Positions 44,477 to 54,957 are shown, counted from the stretch's first letter. The stretch: 64,000 bases of DNA from CAYOZL01 sp964408435 (GCA_964408435.1 CAYOZL010000002.1:1-64000); one strand, 5' to 3'. The notes: generated by a model not told the origin, from the sequence alone. Numbers and translations: made by a program.

Positions 44477-46291
44477 TTATTTTTCAAGTTTTAAAGCAGC
44501 TAAAAAGGCTTCTTGAGGTATTCTAACAGAACCAACTTGTTTCATTCTCTTCTTACCTTTCTTTTGTTTTTCAAGAAGTTTTCTCTTTCTTGTGATGTCT
44601 CCACCATAACACTTAGCAGTTACGTTTTTTCTCATTGCCCTAACTGTGCACCTAGCTACAATTTTACCACCAATAGCTGCCTGAATAGCAATCTCGAACA
44701 TATGAGGGTCAATTAATTCCTTCATTTTCTCGGCTAATTTTTTACCGTAGCTATGAGCAAAATTTCTATGCACAATTGCACTTAGAGCATCTACATTATC
44801 TCCATTTATCTTTAAATCTAATTTAATTAAATCAGATTCCTGATAACCATTAAATTCATAATCAAAAGATGCATAGCCTTTAGAAATGCTTTTAAGCTTG
44901 TCATAAAAATCAATTACTATTTCATTAAGCGGCAAATCATAACAAATCGTAACTCTTGAACCGCTATGAAAATCCATAGACTTTTGTGTTCCACGTTTTT
45001 CTTCACATAATGAAAGAATTGCTCCTACGTGATCTTGGGTAGTATGAATTGTGCCTGTTACTAATGGTTCATTAATAGATTCTATTGTTGCTGGATCTGG
45101 AAATTTTGCTGGGTTATCTACTTCAACTTCGCTACCATTCTTTAATTCTATTTTATAAACGATCGTAGGAGCGGTTGTAACTAGATCGATATTGAATTCC
45201 CTCTCAAGTCTTTCTTGTACTATCTCCATATGAAGTAGCCCCAGATAGCCACATCTAAAGCCAAATCCTAAAGCTGCACTTGTTTCTGCTTCAAACCAAA
45301 GTGCTGCATCATTTAATTTTAACTTTTCTAAGGCTTCTCTAAGGCTTTGAAAGTCATCTGCATCAGTAGGATATAGGCCAGAGAAAACAAAAGGCTTAAC
45401 ATCTTCAAAACCAGGCAAGGCTTGCTCAGCCCCTTTGTTAAAAGTAGTTATAGTGTCTCCTACTTTTGCATCTTCAAGTTTTTTAATACTTGCAGCAACA
45501 TATCCAACTTCTCCTGCTTTTAGTTCTTTTACTTTTTGTGGGAAAGGATTTGAAATACCAAGCTCAACAACATCGTGGCTTGCTTTAGTTTGTAAGAATT
45601 TAATCTTATCTCTTTTAGTTAATTTTCCTTCAACTACTCTTATTTGGCTTATTACTCCTTGATAGGTATCAAACCAACTATCAAAAACTAAAGCTTTAAG
45701 AGGTTTGTCAGTATCTCCTGTAGGTGCAGGTATTCTTTTAACAATTTCTTCTAATAAATCATCTACTCCCTCACCTGTTTTTCCAGAGACCATAATTGCA
45801 TCACTCGCATCAATTCCAATTATTTCTTCTATTTCAGCTTTAGCTTGTTCTACATCTGAAGTGGGTAGATCGATTTTATTTAAAACAGGAATGATTTCTA
45901 CATCTCCCTCTATTGCTGTGTAAACATGAGCGACTGTTTGAGCTTGAACACCTTGAGAAGCATCAACTACTAGCAGAGCTCCTTCACAAGCTTGTAAACT
46001 ACGAGAAACCTCGTAATGAAAATCAACGTGTCCTGGTGTATCGATTAAATTAAACTGATACTCATTACCATCTTTGGCTTTATAACTAAGTCTAACAGAG
46101 CGAGATTTAACTGTAATACCCCTTTCACGCTCAATGTCCATATCATCAAGAAGTTGTTCTTTCTTCTCTCTAACAGTAACAGCTTTTGTTATATCTAAGA
46201 TTCTATCCGCAAGCGTAGATTTCCCGTGGTCAATATGGGCAATTATAGAAAAATTTCTAATGTTTTTTTGATCTACCTCAGATTCACTCAC
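44477..46291 (-). CDS. lepA: elongation factor 4 / translational GTPase LepA
   Basis: Ribosome-associated GTPase. G1 [10 protein letters not shown] near residue 18, G3 DTPGHVDF, G4 NKID. Domains resemble EF-G without domain IV, ending in the LepA-specific C-terminal domain ([24 protein letters not shown]). 604 aa is standard. Start is a GTG at 46291. It lies 15 bp downstream of the GalE-like gene, an unusual place at the end of a polysaccharide operon. Confidence 0.98.
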   Translation of the reverse strand: MSESEVDQKNIRNFSIIAHIDHGKSTLADRILDITKAVTVREKKEQLLDDMDIERERGITVKSRSVRLSYKAKDGNEYQFNLIDTPGHVDFHYEVSRSLQACEGALLVVDASQGVQAQTVAHVYTAIEGDVEIIPVLNKIDLPTSDVEQAKAEIEEIIGIDASDAIMVSGKTGEGVDDLLEEIVKRIPAPTGDTDKPLKALVFDSWFDTYQGVISQIRVVEGKLTKRDKIKFLQTKASHDVVELGISNPFPQKVKELKAGEVGYVAASIKKLEDAKVGDTITTFNKGAEQALPGFEDVKPFVFSGLYPTDADDFQSLREALEKLKLNDAALWFEAETSAALGFGFRCGYLGLLHMEIVQERLEREFNIDLVTTAPTIVYKIELKNGSEVEVDNPAKFPDPATIESINEPLVTGTIHTTQDHVGAILSLCEEKRGTQKSMDFHSGSRVTICYDLPLNEIVIDFYDKLKSISKGYASFDYEFNGYQESDLIKLDLKINGDNVDALSAIVHRNFAHSYGKKLAEKMKELIDPHMFEIAIQAAIGGKIVARCTVRAMRKNVTAKCYGGDITRKRKLLEKQKKGKKRMKQVGSVRIPQEAFLAALKLEK

Positions 46292-46306
46292 GTTATCTTG
46301 CTCACT

Positions 46307-47239
46307 TTATAGATAACTATCTAAAGTAGATTTTAATCCTGTTTTTAAATCATATTGAGGATTCCAAGCTAACTCATTTTTTAACTTTCCTGAGTCTATA
46401 ACACTTCTCATCTGCTCACCTGGTAAAGCATCTTTGTATTCTATTTTAACATCTTTTTGCCACAGTTCTTTTAAATTCTTAGCGATTTGATTTACTGAAT
46501 TTTCAACCCCTAAACCTACATTAAATAATTCAAAGCTACCTGCTCTAAATTCTTTTTTAGAAGCTAATAAACAAGCATTAACAACATCTAATACATGAAC
46601 AAAATCTCTAGTTTGCTCACCACTGCCGTAAATAGTTAGAGGTTTATCATCTATTAGTTTTTCACAAAATATTGCTACTACTCCAGCTTCACCTTTAGGG
46701 TTTTGTCTTGGGCCATAAACATTCGAAAAGCGTAAAGAAACGTTATGCATACCGTATTCCCTTGCATAAAAATCTAAGTATAACTCAGCTGCTTTTTTAC
46801 TCTGACCGTATGGAGATTTTGGAGCATTAACATGAGTCTCATCTGCAGGAAAACTTTCTTGTTCACCGTATATCGCTCCTCCAGTAGATGAAAAAACTAT
46901 TTTTTTACATCCTGAGCTTTTGCAAGCTTCAAGTACTGAAACCGTACCTTCTACATTTACCTTTGCATCAAACATAGGATCTTCAACGCTCTTTCGAACA
47001 TTCATTTGAGCTGCTAAATGAAAAACAACATCAGGTTTAAAATTTTTAAATATTTCTACTAAATTCTTATCACAGATATCTATCTTTTCGATTTGTATCT
47101 TGTTCTTAACAGATTCTAGGTTTTTCTCTTGACCACTTGAAAAATTATCAATTACTAGTACTTCGTAAGTATTTTTAACTAGTGCATCAACTACATGAGA
47201 GCCAATAAATCCTGCACCACCTGTAACGACTGCTTTCAT
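46307..47239 (-). CDS. GalE-like NAD-dependent UDP-sugar epimerase
   Basis: Extended short-chain dehydrogenase. NAD-binding loop [14 protein letters not shown] at residues 7-20; the catalytic pair is in SPYGQSKKAAE (Y-x3-K), with serines in SSTGGAIYGEQ. UDP-glucose/GlcNAc 4-epimerases have this pattern, but the exact substrate is not fixed. 310 aa. It is the third of three UDP-sugar enzymes in a row (after ugd and uxs), so it probably supplies UDP-Gal or UDP-arabinose-type donors for the glycosyltransferases upstream. 21 bp after uxs. Confidence 0.9.
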   Translation of the reverse strand: MKAVVTGGAGFIGSHVVDALVKNTYEVLVIDNFSSGQEKNLESVKNKIQIEKIDICDKNLVEIFKNFKPDVVFHLAAQMNVRKSVEDPMFDAKVNVEGTVSVLEACKSSGCKKIVFSSTGGAIYGEQESFPADETHVNAPKSPYGQSKKAAELYLDFYAREYGMHNVSLRFSNVYGPRQNPKGEAGVVAIFCEKLIDDKPLTIYGSGEQTRDFVHVLDVVNACLLASKKEFRAGSFELFNVGLGVENSVNQIAKNLKELWQKDVKIEYKDALPGEQMRSVIDSGKLKNELAWNPQYDLKTGLKSTLDSYL

Positions 47240-47260
47240 TTTATCCTCTTCATAAATAGT

Positions 47261-48190
47261 TTATAGCCTAGAACTAAATTCCTTAATTGTTCTATTCAAC
47301 CCTTCTTCAAAACTAATTTCAGGTTCCCAGTTTAGTTTTTCTTTTGCAAGACTAATATCTGGTTTTCTTCTAGTTGGATCATCTTGAGGAAGTGGTTTGT
47401 TTATTATTTCCGAACTTGAACCAGTTAATTCTAGAACTTTTTTTGCAAGTTCCATTACTGTAACTTCGTGTGGGTTACCTAAATTTACTGGGCCAGTAAA
47501 ATCTTCACTATCCATCATTTTTAAGATTCCATTTACTAAATCATCAACATAGCAAAAAGACCTAGTTTGTTCTCCATTTCCATAAACTGTAATTGGTTCA
47601 GATTTTAAAGCCTGAACAATAAAGTTAGAAACAACTCTACCATCATTAAAAAGCATACGAGGTCCAAAAGTATTAAAAATTCTTATTACTTTTACATCCA
47701 CTCCATTTTGTCTATTGTAATCCATAGTTAGTGTCTCAGCGACTCTCTTACCTTCATCATAGCAACTTCTAATACCAATTGGATTTACATTTCCCCAGTA
47801 GCTTTCTGTTTGGGGATGCTCTAATGGATTTCCGTAAACTTCAGAAGTTGAAGCTAACATTATTCTAGCGCCAACTCTTTTTGCTAAACCAAGCATATTA
47901 ATAGTGCCCATCACATTTGTTTTAATGGTTTTTACAGGATTATATTGATAATGAACCGGGGAAGCAGGACAAGCAAAATGAAAGATTTTATCAACTTCTA
48001 AAAGTATAGGCTCAGTTACATCGTGCCTAATAAACTCGTAGTTTGGGTTAGAGGCATGCAATTTTACATTTTCAAGTCTGCCAGTAAAAAGATTATCAAG
48101 GCATATAACTTCATTGCCTGCATCTAATAGCTTTTGGCATAAATGAGACCCAATAAAACCTGCTCCACCTGTAACTAGTATTCTTGCCAT
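47261..48190 (-). CDS. uxs: UDP-glucuronate decarboxylase (UDP-xylose synthase)
   Basis: Converts UDP-glucuronate to UDP-xylose with bound NAD+. NAD loop [15 protein letters not shown], then [23 protein letters not shown] and the catalytic [13 protein letters not shown] (Y-x3-K), then [10 protein letters not shown], all specific for UXS. 309 aa is typical for bacterial UXS. It lies 12 bp downstream of ugd, which makes its substrate. Confidence 0.94.
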   Translation of the reverse strand: MARILVTGGAGFIGSHLCQKLLDAGNEVICLDNLFTGRLENVKLHASNPNYEFIRHDVTEPILLEVDKIFHFACPASPVHYQYNPVKTIKTNVMGTINMLGLAKRVGARIMLASTSEVYGNPLEHPQTESYWGNVNPIGIRSCYDEGKRVAETLTMDYNRQNGVDVKVIRIFNTFGPRMLFNDGRVVSNFIVQALKSEPITVYGNGEQTRSFCYVDDLVNGILKMMDSEDFTGPVNLGNPHEVTVMELAKKVLELTGSSSEIINKPLPQDDPTRRKPDISLAKEKLNWEPEISFEEGLNRTIKEFSSRL

Positions 48191-48202
48191 TTCTATTTTC
48201 CG

Positions 48203-49570
48203 TTAAGCTCTATTTGCTACAGTTTTATGCAAACCTGAGCTAAGTATAGCCTTTGGTGATACTGCAGGCCTACCAATTGAATAATAAGTAAAACCTAATC
48301 TTCTCATTTTAGATGGATCAAAAAGATTTCTTCCATCAAAAACAACAGGCTCTTTTAAACTTTCTGCAAGCTTTCCAAAATTTGGTCTTCTAAACTCATT
48401 CCACTCAGTAACAATTAGTAAAGCATCTGCTTGTTGAATCGCATCAAAGCTATTTTCTATAAACTCTATATTATCACTATTATCTTTAAATATATCTTTT
48501 GCTACCTCTATTGCTTCAGGATCGTATGCTCTAACTTTAGCACCTTTGCTTATTAATTCATTGATAATATCAATACTTGGAGCTTCTCTCATGTCATCAG
48601 TATTTGGCTTAAAAGCAAGACCCCATATCGCAAATGTTTTTCCTTTAATATCTCCGAAATGTTCAATTACCTTTTTAACTAATCTTTTCTTTTGCTTGTT
48701 ATTAACTGAGTCTACAGCTTTAACAATTTCAAAATCAACATCATGTTCACCAGCAGTTCTTACTAAAGCTCTAATATCTTTAGGAAAACAAGAACCACCA
48801 TAACCAACACCAGGAAATAAAAAGTTAGGCCCAATTCTAGAATCAGTACCAATTCCTAGTCGAACTTGAGAAACATCTGCCTCAACTTCTTCACAAAGAT
48901 TAGCAATCTCATTCATAAAAGTTACTTTTGTAGCTAACAAAGCATTAGCTGCATATTTAGTAACCTCAGCACTTTTATTATTCATTACTAATATTGGATT
49001 ATTAGTTCTAACAAATGGAGAGTATAGTTCTCTCATTACTTCAGCTGCTTCAACACTGTTAGTTCCAATAACTACTCTATCTGGCTTCATAAAATCTTCT
49101 ATCGCTGAGCCTTCTTTTAAAAATTCTGGATTTGAAACTACATCAAAAGGCATACTTGTATGTTTTGAAATTTCATTAGCTACAAGCTTTGCAGTTCCAA
49201 CTGGAACTGTTGATTTGTTAACTATTATTTTAGGACCATTCATTTCTTTACCAATAGTTTCTGCTACTGCAAGAACAAATTTCAAATCAGCTGATCCGTC
49301 TTTATCTTGTGGAGTTCCTACTGCAATAAAAATAACTTCAGAACCTTTAATGCATTCAACAACATTTGTTGTAAATTGAATCCTACCGGCTTTAGCATTA
49401 TTCTCAATTAGCCTATCTAAACCTGGCTCATAGATTGGAACTTCACCCCTATTAAGCATATCAATTTTTTCTTGATTGATATCTGCACAAATCACATCGT
49501 TTCCACTTTCAGCAAAACATGCCCCTGCAACTAAACCAACATAACCTGAGCCAACTACTCCAACGTTCAT
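48203..49570 (-). CDS. ugd: UDP-glucose 6-dehydrogenase
   Basis: Oxidises UDP-glucose to UDP-glucuronate in two NAD-dependent steps. N-terminal GSGYVGLVAGACFAESG dinucleotide loop; catalytic cysteine in GVGYGGSCFPKDIRAL near residue 260; C-terminal FKPNTDDMREAPSIDII. 455 aa is normal for the longer bacterial form. Its product feeds the uxs gene 12 bp downstream. The upstream initiating transferase gene is 25 bp away, so all share one transcript. Confidence 0.96.
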   Translation of the reverse strand: MNVGVVGSGYVGLVAGACFAESGNDVICADINQEKIDMLNRGEVPIYEPGLDRLIENNAKAGRIQFTTNVVECIKGSEVIFIAVGTPQDKDGSADLKFVLAVAETIGKEMNGPKIIVNKSTVPVGTAKLVANEISKHTSMPFDVVSNPEFLKEGSAIEDFMKPDRVVIGTNSVEAAEVMRELYSPFVRTNNPILVMNNKSAEVTKYAANALLATKVTFMNEIANLCEEVEADVSQVRLGIGTDSRIGPNFLFPGVGYGGSCFPKDIRALVRTAGEHDVDFEIVKAVDSVNNKQKKRLVKKVIEHFGDIKGKTFAIWGLAFKPNTDDMREAPSIDIINELISKGAKVRAYDPEAIEVAKDIFKDNSDNIEFIENSFDAIQQADALLIVTEWNEFRRPNFGKLAESLKEPVVFDGRNLFDPSKMRRLGFTYYSIGRPAVSPKAILSSGLHKTVANRA

Positions 49571-49595
49571 ATTTTATTCCTTAATAGTCTTTGCT

Positions 49596-51065
49596 TTAAT
49601 AAGCGTTTTTGTCTTTTATAATTTTAAAAATAGTTAAAAAAAGTATCTTTATATCCAACATAAATGACCAATTTTCAATATAATAAAGATCACACTCTAT
49701 TCTTTTTTCAATTGAAGTGTTTCCTCTCCAACCATTTACCTGAGCCCAGCCAGTCATGCCAGCCTGAACTTTGTGTCTTAACATATACTTAGGTATTTTC
49801 GTTCTAAATTCATCAATAAACACTGGCCTTTCAGGTCTTGGCCCAACAAGAGACATCTGTCCCTTTAACACATTAAATAACTGAGGTAATTCATCCAAGG
49901 AGAACCTTCTTAGAAACTTACCAAAGATTGTTGTTCTAGGATCATCTTTAACTGCAAACACAGCTCCTTTTTCCTCTGCGTTTATTTTCATTGTACGAAA
50001 TTTGTAGATATTAAATCTTTGACCATCTAAACCTAATCTTTCTTGAACAAAAAATGTTGGCCCTCTAGATGTAAGCTTTACGACAGCGCAAAGTAACAAC
50101 ATTACTGGAGCAAGTAAGAGGATAAACAAGCTAGAGAAAATTATATCAGCAAGTCTTTTAATAAATTTTTTCATTCCGATTAAAGGTGTAGCTGCCAAGC
50201 TAACAACAGGCAGGCCATCAAATTCTTCAATTGCTGAACCTAATTGAATGAATCTATGCACATCAGGTACGATTTTAACATCAACCATCGAATCCCCTAT
50301 AGATGAAATTAGAGACTCAAGTAAGTCATGGTCTTGTAAAGGCATTGCTATAATTAGTTGATCAATATTATGTGCTGCTAACACTTGTGGAAGTTGATCG
50401 TAAGTTCCAATAATTGGAAGGTTTTTTGTTTTTTGTTCAATAGCTAAGGCGTTTGAACCACTAATGTTATAGTTAAAAGCCTTAGAAGATACTGTCTTTG
50501 AAAAAGCATGTTCGCCCCTTTCTAAGCAACCAACTAACTTCATACCAAACTCAGGTCTGTTCTTTACTCTTGCTGCTATTTTTCTAGCTAAAACGCCTGA
50601 ACCAACTAATAAAGTATAGCGAAGATTATAGCCTTTTTTACGTATCTGCTTTAAGAAATTTCTAATTAGAAACCTATTTGCAGTTAAGCAAATTGAAGAA
50701 ACAACAAAAAAGATTAGGAAAACTAATCGAGATAAGGGGATACTTTTTTCCCAAAATAAATATGCAAAAGCTACAAGAACTAAAACACTAAATGCATTAG
50801 ACCGTAGGAGTTTAAAAATTTCTCCATACTTTCCGTGCCCTCGCATTGGTTTATACAAACCACTTCTTCTAAATACAAAACCCCAGATTATGCAGATGAA
50901 AACAATCATCTTAAAATAATAAGTAAACTCAGGTATACCTTTCTCTATGGGGAAAAGATTGGTGTGGAACCTAAGCCAATAACTAAGCACCCAGGCAATA
51001 CATACAATTGCTAAGTCAGATGCTTTAAATACAGCTTCAAATATTTGCGAGTGTTTTTTTAACAT
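49596..51065 (-). CDS. undecaprenyl-phosphate sugar-1-phosphate transferase (WcaJ/PssY-like)
   Basis: Polyisoprenyl-phosphate hexose-1-phosphate transferase that starts polysaccharide repeat-unit synthesis. About four N-terminal membrane helices, a CoA-binding-like middle domain (TLLVGSGVLARKIAARVK), another membrane segment (IIFSSLFILLLAPVMLLL), and the catalytic C-terminal domain with FKFRTMK-type YKFRTMKINAE, FLRRFSLDELPQLFNVLKG and SLVGPRPERP. 489 aa is typical for WcaJ/EpsL-like proteins. The start overlaps the upstream glycosyltransferase by 29 bp. Confidence 0.94.
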   Translation of the reverse strand: MLKKHSQIFEAVFKASDLAIVCIAWVLSYWLRFHTNLFPIEKGIPEFTYYFKMIVFICIIWGFVFRRSGLYKPMRGHGKYGEIFKLLRSNAFSVLVLVAFAYLFWEKSIPLSRLVFLIFFVVSSICLTANRFLIRNFLKQIRKKGYNLRYTLLVGSGVLARKIAARVKNRPEFGMKLVGCLERGEHAFSKTVSSKAFNYNISGSNALAIEQKTKNLPIIGTYDQLPQVLAAHNIDQLIIAMPLQDHDLLESLISSIGDSMVDVKIVPDVHRFIQLGSAIEEFDGLPVVSLAATPLIGMKKFIKRLADIIFSSLFILLLAPVMLLLCAVVKLTSRGPTFFVQERLGLDGQRFNIYKFRTMKINAEEKGAVFAVKDDPRTTIFGKFLRRFSLDELPQLFNVLKGQMSLVGPRPERPVFIDEFRTKIPKYMLRHKVQAGMTGWAQVNGWRGNTSIEKRIECDLYYIENWSFMLDIKILFLTIFKIIKDKNAY

Positions 51066-52245
51066 CTTTATTAAAATCTACTATCTTACTATTTGTTTTA
51101 CTAATTTCTTTTTCAAGTTTACTAGTAAGTAATTTTTTAAATTTAGTTTTAAAAGAGTTTTGTGAAAATCTACTAGCCTGATTAACACACTTTTCAATTG
51201 TAATCTCTTTATCTAGTTCTATGAACTTATCTATAGCATTTATAATACTTTCTTTACTATTATTTTCATAGAATATGCCTGTTTGCTCATTAATTACAGT
51301 CTCTAAAGCCCCTCCTTTTCCAAGAGCGATTACACCTAAGCCATTTGCTTGTGCTTCAAGTGGCACTATTCCAAAATCTTCTTCTGCCCCGAAGATTAAA
51401 GCTCTAGACTCTGAATATAAACTTCCAAGTTTAGCTTCACTTACACGACCAAGTATTTTAATATTACTCTTTGCTATTTTTTTAATTCTAGAAATCTCTG
51501 GTCCTGAGCCAACAATATTAAGCTCATATCCAAGCTCATTGAATGCTAAAACGATAGTATCAACATTTTTATAAGGCACTAGCGCACTAACACAAAGAAA
51601 GCTATTTTTATTCTTGCCCTGATTTAAGCTAGTATCATTTTTATTTGTATTACTAATCCATTCAGTTTTTACAGGTGGATATAAAACTTCAGAATCTAAA
51701 TTATACACTTTTCTTATTCTTTGTTTTATATATTCACTAATGCAGACAAAGCTATCTACATTTTTACTTCCTTCTAAGTCCCAAGAGCGTAAATACTTAG
51801 TTACTATCTTAACAAAAGGCTCATACCATTTACTTTTAAAATAGGAGTCGTATTTATCCCAAAGGTATCTAGCAGGGGTTAAGCAGTAGCAAAGATGAAA
51901 GCTATCGACTTTAATATTCTTTGCTAAACAATGACTAATGCTAATTACAATATCATACTCTTTCTTATTTATTTTTTTAGAAAGAGAATTACTAGCTACT
52001 GGATAAAAAGGTAATAAGTACCTGTATACATACTTAGCAAAAGGAGTTAAATTTAAAATAGAAGTGTAAACATCTTTAGAGTTTATTATTTTTGAAACAT
52101 TTTTAGGCTCATAAAAAGCCGTATAAATATCTGAGTTAGGATAGAGTTCTAATATATTCTCTAAGCACTTTTCCCCACCTCTCATTCCCACAAGCCAGTC
52201 GTGAACAATTGCAATCTTTAATTTACTGCTCATTATCTTATGCAA
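51037..52245 (-). CDS. GT4-type glycosyltransferase
   Basis: GT-B transferase of 402 aa. N-terminus AIVHDWLVGMRGGEKCLE is the acceptor-side Gly loop typical of capsule and exopolysaccharide GT4 enzymes; the donor domain has FLCVSALVPYKNVDTIVLAF, LNIVGSGPEISRIKKIA, KILGRVSEAKLGSLYSES and the conserved Glu motif EDFGIVPLEAQANG. The start may be the second Met (MSSKLK). It overlaps its neighbours by 8 and 29 bp. Sugar unknown. Confidence 0.9.
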   Translation of the reverse strand: MHKIMSSKLKIAIVHDWLVGMRGGEKCLENILELYPNSDIYTAFYEPKNVSKIINSKDVYTSILNLTPFAKYVYRYLLPFYPVASNSLSKKINKKEYDIVISISHCLAKNIKVDSFHLCYCLTPARYLWDKYDSYFKSKWYEPFVKIVTKYLRSWDLEGSKNVDSFVCISEYIKQRIRKVYNLDSEVLYPPVKTEWISNTNKNDTSLNQGKNKNSFLCVSALVPYKNVDTIVLAFNELGYELNIVGSGPEISRIKKIAKSNIKILGRVSEAKLGSLYSESRALIFGAEEDFGIVPLEAQANGLGVIALGKGGALETVINEQTGIFYENNSKESIINAIDKFIELDKEITIEKCVNQASRFSQNSFKTKFKKLLTSKLEKEISKTNSKIVDFNKDVKKTLANI

Positions 52246-53341
52246 CCTTTACTGCTTTTTCTTCTAATACATTATAAGCACAGCTTAGATCTTTAAATAA
52301 ATTTACAATTTTAGAATCAAATGAAGACTTATTAAATCTTTCTGCTATCTCCTTGCCTAGTTTTACTCTTTTTTCTCTATTTTTATGGTCATTACTCATT
52401 TGCCTAATTGCTTTTGTAAGTGATTGGCTAGAAAATTTATCAGCATACCAAATAGAATCTGAGAAGTTCTCAACTAAGCAAGGTAGGGCAAATGCTACTA
52501 CTGGTATTCCAATTTTTAATGCTTCTAGAGCTGGGATACAAAAACCTTCCTCTAATGACGGGATAACTAAGGCTTTAGCATTTTGATATAGTTTTCTAAG
52601 TTCATTTTCATCACAATTCTTTTTTAAAATAACATTATCTTGTTTTAAATTTGACTTACTTCCTAATATAATTAAATCACTTGTGCTCTCTTGTTCTTTC
52701 CAAGCCTTCAGTAAAAGATTTAAACCCTTATGCTTCAAGTCACTAGATATGCATAAGTAATAGTCTTTTTTTTCACTTGAAATTCCTTCAAGTGAAGCTT
52801 GTATGTAATTTGAAATCTTCTCAATTTTTTTATTTTTTAAATAAAAATTATTTTCAATTTGATTTTTACTATAATTACTAACAGTAAAAACTAAATTACT
52901 TCTTTTTAAAGCATGAGAAATAGAAAAACGACTAAAAATTCTTTTAAATATGTTGCTACTGTTTAAGTGTATGCAATCATGAATAGTGCAACTTACTTTA
53001 GAGTTTTGTGGTAAAAAATACGGAACGGTATAGTGAGGAAAATGTAAAATAGAGTTCTCTAGTCTTTTTTTTAGCTTTAAAGGCATAAAAAATGACTCAG
53101 CAAATGAGTATTTCTTAAAATTACTCTCTATAATCTCGATATCTGCCAAGCTTTTAAATAACTCAGACTTTTGTTTCAAGACCTGTTTAGAAGCTATTAC
53201 TGCGACTTTAAACAAGCCACTACTAACTAAGGCTTTAATAGTATTCTCAGTATAAACACCAATTCCTCCATCACAGAGTTTTCTAGCGTCTATAACTACT
53301 CTAGGAACTTCTCTTAGATTTTTAGTTGAATCAAAAGACAA
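52238..53341 (-). CDS. GT4-type glycosyltransferase
   Basis: GT-B transferase of 367 aa. N-terminus VVIDARKLCDGGIGVYTENT, the typical Gly loop; FTVSNYSKNQIENNFYL; donor domain LCISSDLKHKGLNLLLKAW, LYQNAKALVIPSLEEGFCIPALEAL (conserved Glu-x7-Glu type), and VSFDS-like basic ends. It abuts the GT2 gene (no gap) and overlaps the next gene by 8 bp. Probably acts on the same lipid-linked repeat unit. Confidence 0.9.
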   Translation of the reverse strand: MSFDSTKNLREVPRVVIDARKLCDGGIGVYTENTIKALVSSGLFKVAVIASKQVLKQKSELFKSLADIEIIESNFKKYSFAESFFMPLKLKKRLENSILHFPHYTVPYFLPQNSKVSCTIHDCIHLNSSNIFKRIFSRFSISHALKRSNLVFTVSNYSKNQIENNFYLKNKKIEKISNYIQASLEGISSEKKDYYLCISSDLKHKGLNLLLKAWKEQESTSDLIILGSKSNLKQDNVILKKNCDENELRKLYQNAKALVIPSLEEGFCIPALEALKIGIPVVAFALPCLVENFSDSIWYADKFSSQSLTKAIRQMSNDHKNREKRVKLGKEIAERFNKSSFDSKIVNLFKDLSCAYNVLEEKAVKVA

Positions 53342-54316
53342 TTAGGCCACATTAACGATTTTCTTACTGCCTCTATACACTTCTCTTACAGAATAAGTCT
53401 TTTTATTTTGAGACTCATGGTATGTTCTAACTAATACTTCTGCCAGAATTCCAAAACAAAAGAATTGCAAACCAATTAAAATAAGCATTACAGAAATTAA
53501 AAGCATTGGTCTGTTACCGATTGCCATATTTAAAAATACTTTTTCAAATGTAAGAACAGAAAGCATTAAAGCTCCTAAACCACCACTAAGCATTCCAAAA
53601 GATCCAAACATATGTAGTGGTCTTGTTGCGAAGCCTAAAAAGAACCTAACTGTAAGTAAATCTAATATAACTCTAAATGTTCTTGAAATTCCATACTTAG
53701 AAGTACCGTGAATTCTAGGTCTATGTTTTACCGGAATTTCAGCAATTCTCACTCCCATACTAGCTGCAACCGCTGGTATGAACCTATGCATCTCACCATA
53801 AAGTTGAATACCTTTTGCCACTTCTTTCTTAAATGCTTTTAAAGTACAACCATAGTCATGAAGTTCAACATTTGTAGTTCTTGAAATTATTCTATTTGCA
53901 ATCATCGAAGGAATTTTTCGAGACCACATTTTATCCTGTCTATCTTTTCTCCAACCTGCAACTAGGTCGTAACCTTCATCCATTTTTTTTATTAGATTAG
54001 GAATCTCAACAGGGTCGTTTTGTAGGTCTCCATCAAGAGTAATTATAATATCACCCTCTGCATAATCAAAGCCTGCCGCCATTGCAGCAGTTTGGCCAAA
54101 ATTTCTTCTAAATTCTACAATTCTAGTTCTTGTATCAAAGCCTGCTACTTCAATCAGTCTTGTAACTGTTTTATCTTTTGAGCCATCATCAACAAATACA
54201 AACTCTGCATTAATGTTATTTGAATCAATTACATTAACAATCTCTAGGTATAACTGTTCAACGTTTTCCACTTCATTATAAAGTGGTATAACTAACGATA
54301 TTAATCTTTTATCCAT
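53342..54316 (-). CDS. GT2 polyprenyl-phosphate glycosyltransferase (DPM1/ArnC-like)
   Basis: 324 aa. GT-A domain with VIPLYNEVENVEQLY, FVFVDDGSKDKT, EFRRNFGQTAAMAAGFDYA and IIITLDGDLQNDP (metal-binding Asp), typical of enzymes that move a sugar to dolichyl or undecaprenyl phosphate. Two C-terminal membrane helices (about 230-295, LGALMLSVLTFEKVFL; LLISVMLILIGLQFFCFGIL). It is the first gene of the polysaccharide operon; the 116-bp gap to folA upstream holds a likely terminator and probably the operon promoter. Confidence 0.93.
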   Translation of the reverse strand: MDKRLISLVIPLYNEVENVEQLYLEIVNVIDSNNINAEFVFVDDGSKDKTVTRLIEVAGFDTRTRIVEFRRNFGQTAAMAAGFDYAEGDIIITLDGDLQNDPVEIPNLIKKMDEGYDLVAGWRKDRQDKMWSRKIPSMIANRIISRTTNVELHDYGCTLKAFKKEVAKGIQLYGEMHRFIPAVAASMGVRIAEIPVKHRPRIHGTSKYGISRTFRVILDLLTVRFFLGFATRPLHMFGSFGMLSGGLGALMLSVLTFEKVFLNMAIGNRPMLLISVMLILIGLQFFCFGILAEVLVRTYHESQNKKTYSVREVYRGSKKIVNVA

Positions 54317-54353
54317 AAGCTCCTATTACTAACCTGTCCTTTACTGTTTCAAG

Positions 54354-54390
54354 CAAAAAAATAGCCCCTATTTCATACTATAGAGATAGG
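54354..54390 (-). terminator. possible intrinsic terminator downstream of folA
   Basis: On the minus strand a short stem CCTAT/ATAGG with an imperfect loop region is followed by GGGGCTATTTTTTTGC. It lies 43-79 bp after the folA stop and before the polysaccharide operon, where a boundary would be expected. The stem is short, so confidence is limited. Confidence 0.4.
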
Positions 54391-54432
54391 AAAAAGTAAA
54401 TAACACGCTAAAGAAGAACAGGAAAAATACCC

Positions 54433-54957
54433 CTAAGAACGACTATAGGTTAAAAATTTACAATTTTTAGATTCTTTTGATGATATCAGTTCAAAATCGT
54501 CCTCAAATTCTGGAAAATACGTATCCCCCTCATGCTCACCATTAACCATTGTAAGCTCAAGTTTATCCCAATACTTTACAGTAGAACTATAGAGTTTTTG
54601 ACCTCCTATAACCCAGATTTTATCTCCTTTAATAGAGATTTCATTTGTTTTAACTTTTTCAAAAAAACTTTCTACTGAGTTTTCAATCACTACTTCTTTC
54701 TCGCTTGGTGCTAACTCAGCTTTAGTTAAAGTTGTAGAAAAAACAACATTTAGTCTATTTGGTAGTGGTCTATATTTATCTGGTAAGGAGTAAAAAGTAT
54801 TCCTACCCATTAAAACAGTATGACCAGTAGTTAGACCTGAAAAATGTTTTAAATCTTCAGGTAAATGCCAGGGTAATTTATTCTTATAACCAATAATGCG
54901 CTTTTGATTCATCGCTACTATTGCATTTACTTCGTATTTTATTCTGCCCTCTTTCAC
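54433..54957 (-). CDS. folA: dihydrofolate reductase
   Basis: NADPH-dependent reduction of dihydrofolate to tetrahydrofolate. Signatures: NAIVAMNQKRIIGYKNKLPW, HLPEDLKHFSGLTTGHTVLMGRNTF, and IWVIGGQKLYSS. 174 aa is normal for chromosomal type I enzymes. The start is a GTG that overlaps the thyA stop by 1 nt (TAGTG); the first internal ATG would remove the first strand. It is therefore coupled to thyA, which regenerates its substrate. Confidence 0.95.
   Translation of the reverse strand: MKEGRIKYEVNAIVAMNQKRIIGYKNKLPWHLPEDLKHFSGLTTGHTVLMGRNTFYSLPDKYRPLPNRLNVVFSTTLTKAELAPSEKEVVIENSVESFFEKVKTNEISIKGDKIWVIGGQKLYSSTVKYWDKLELTMVNGEHEGDTYFPEFEDDFELISSKESKNCKFLTYSRS

Noticed and set aside
44292..46000. 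Plus-strand frames opposite lepA and lipB
   Set aside because: Shadows of strongly supported minus-strand genes; no domains and unnatural composition.
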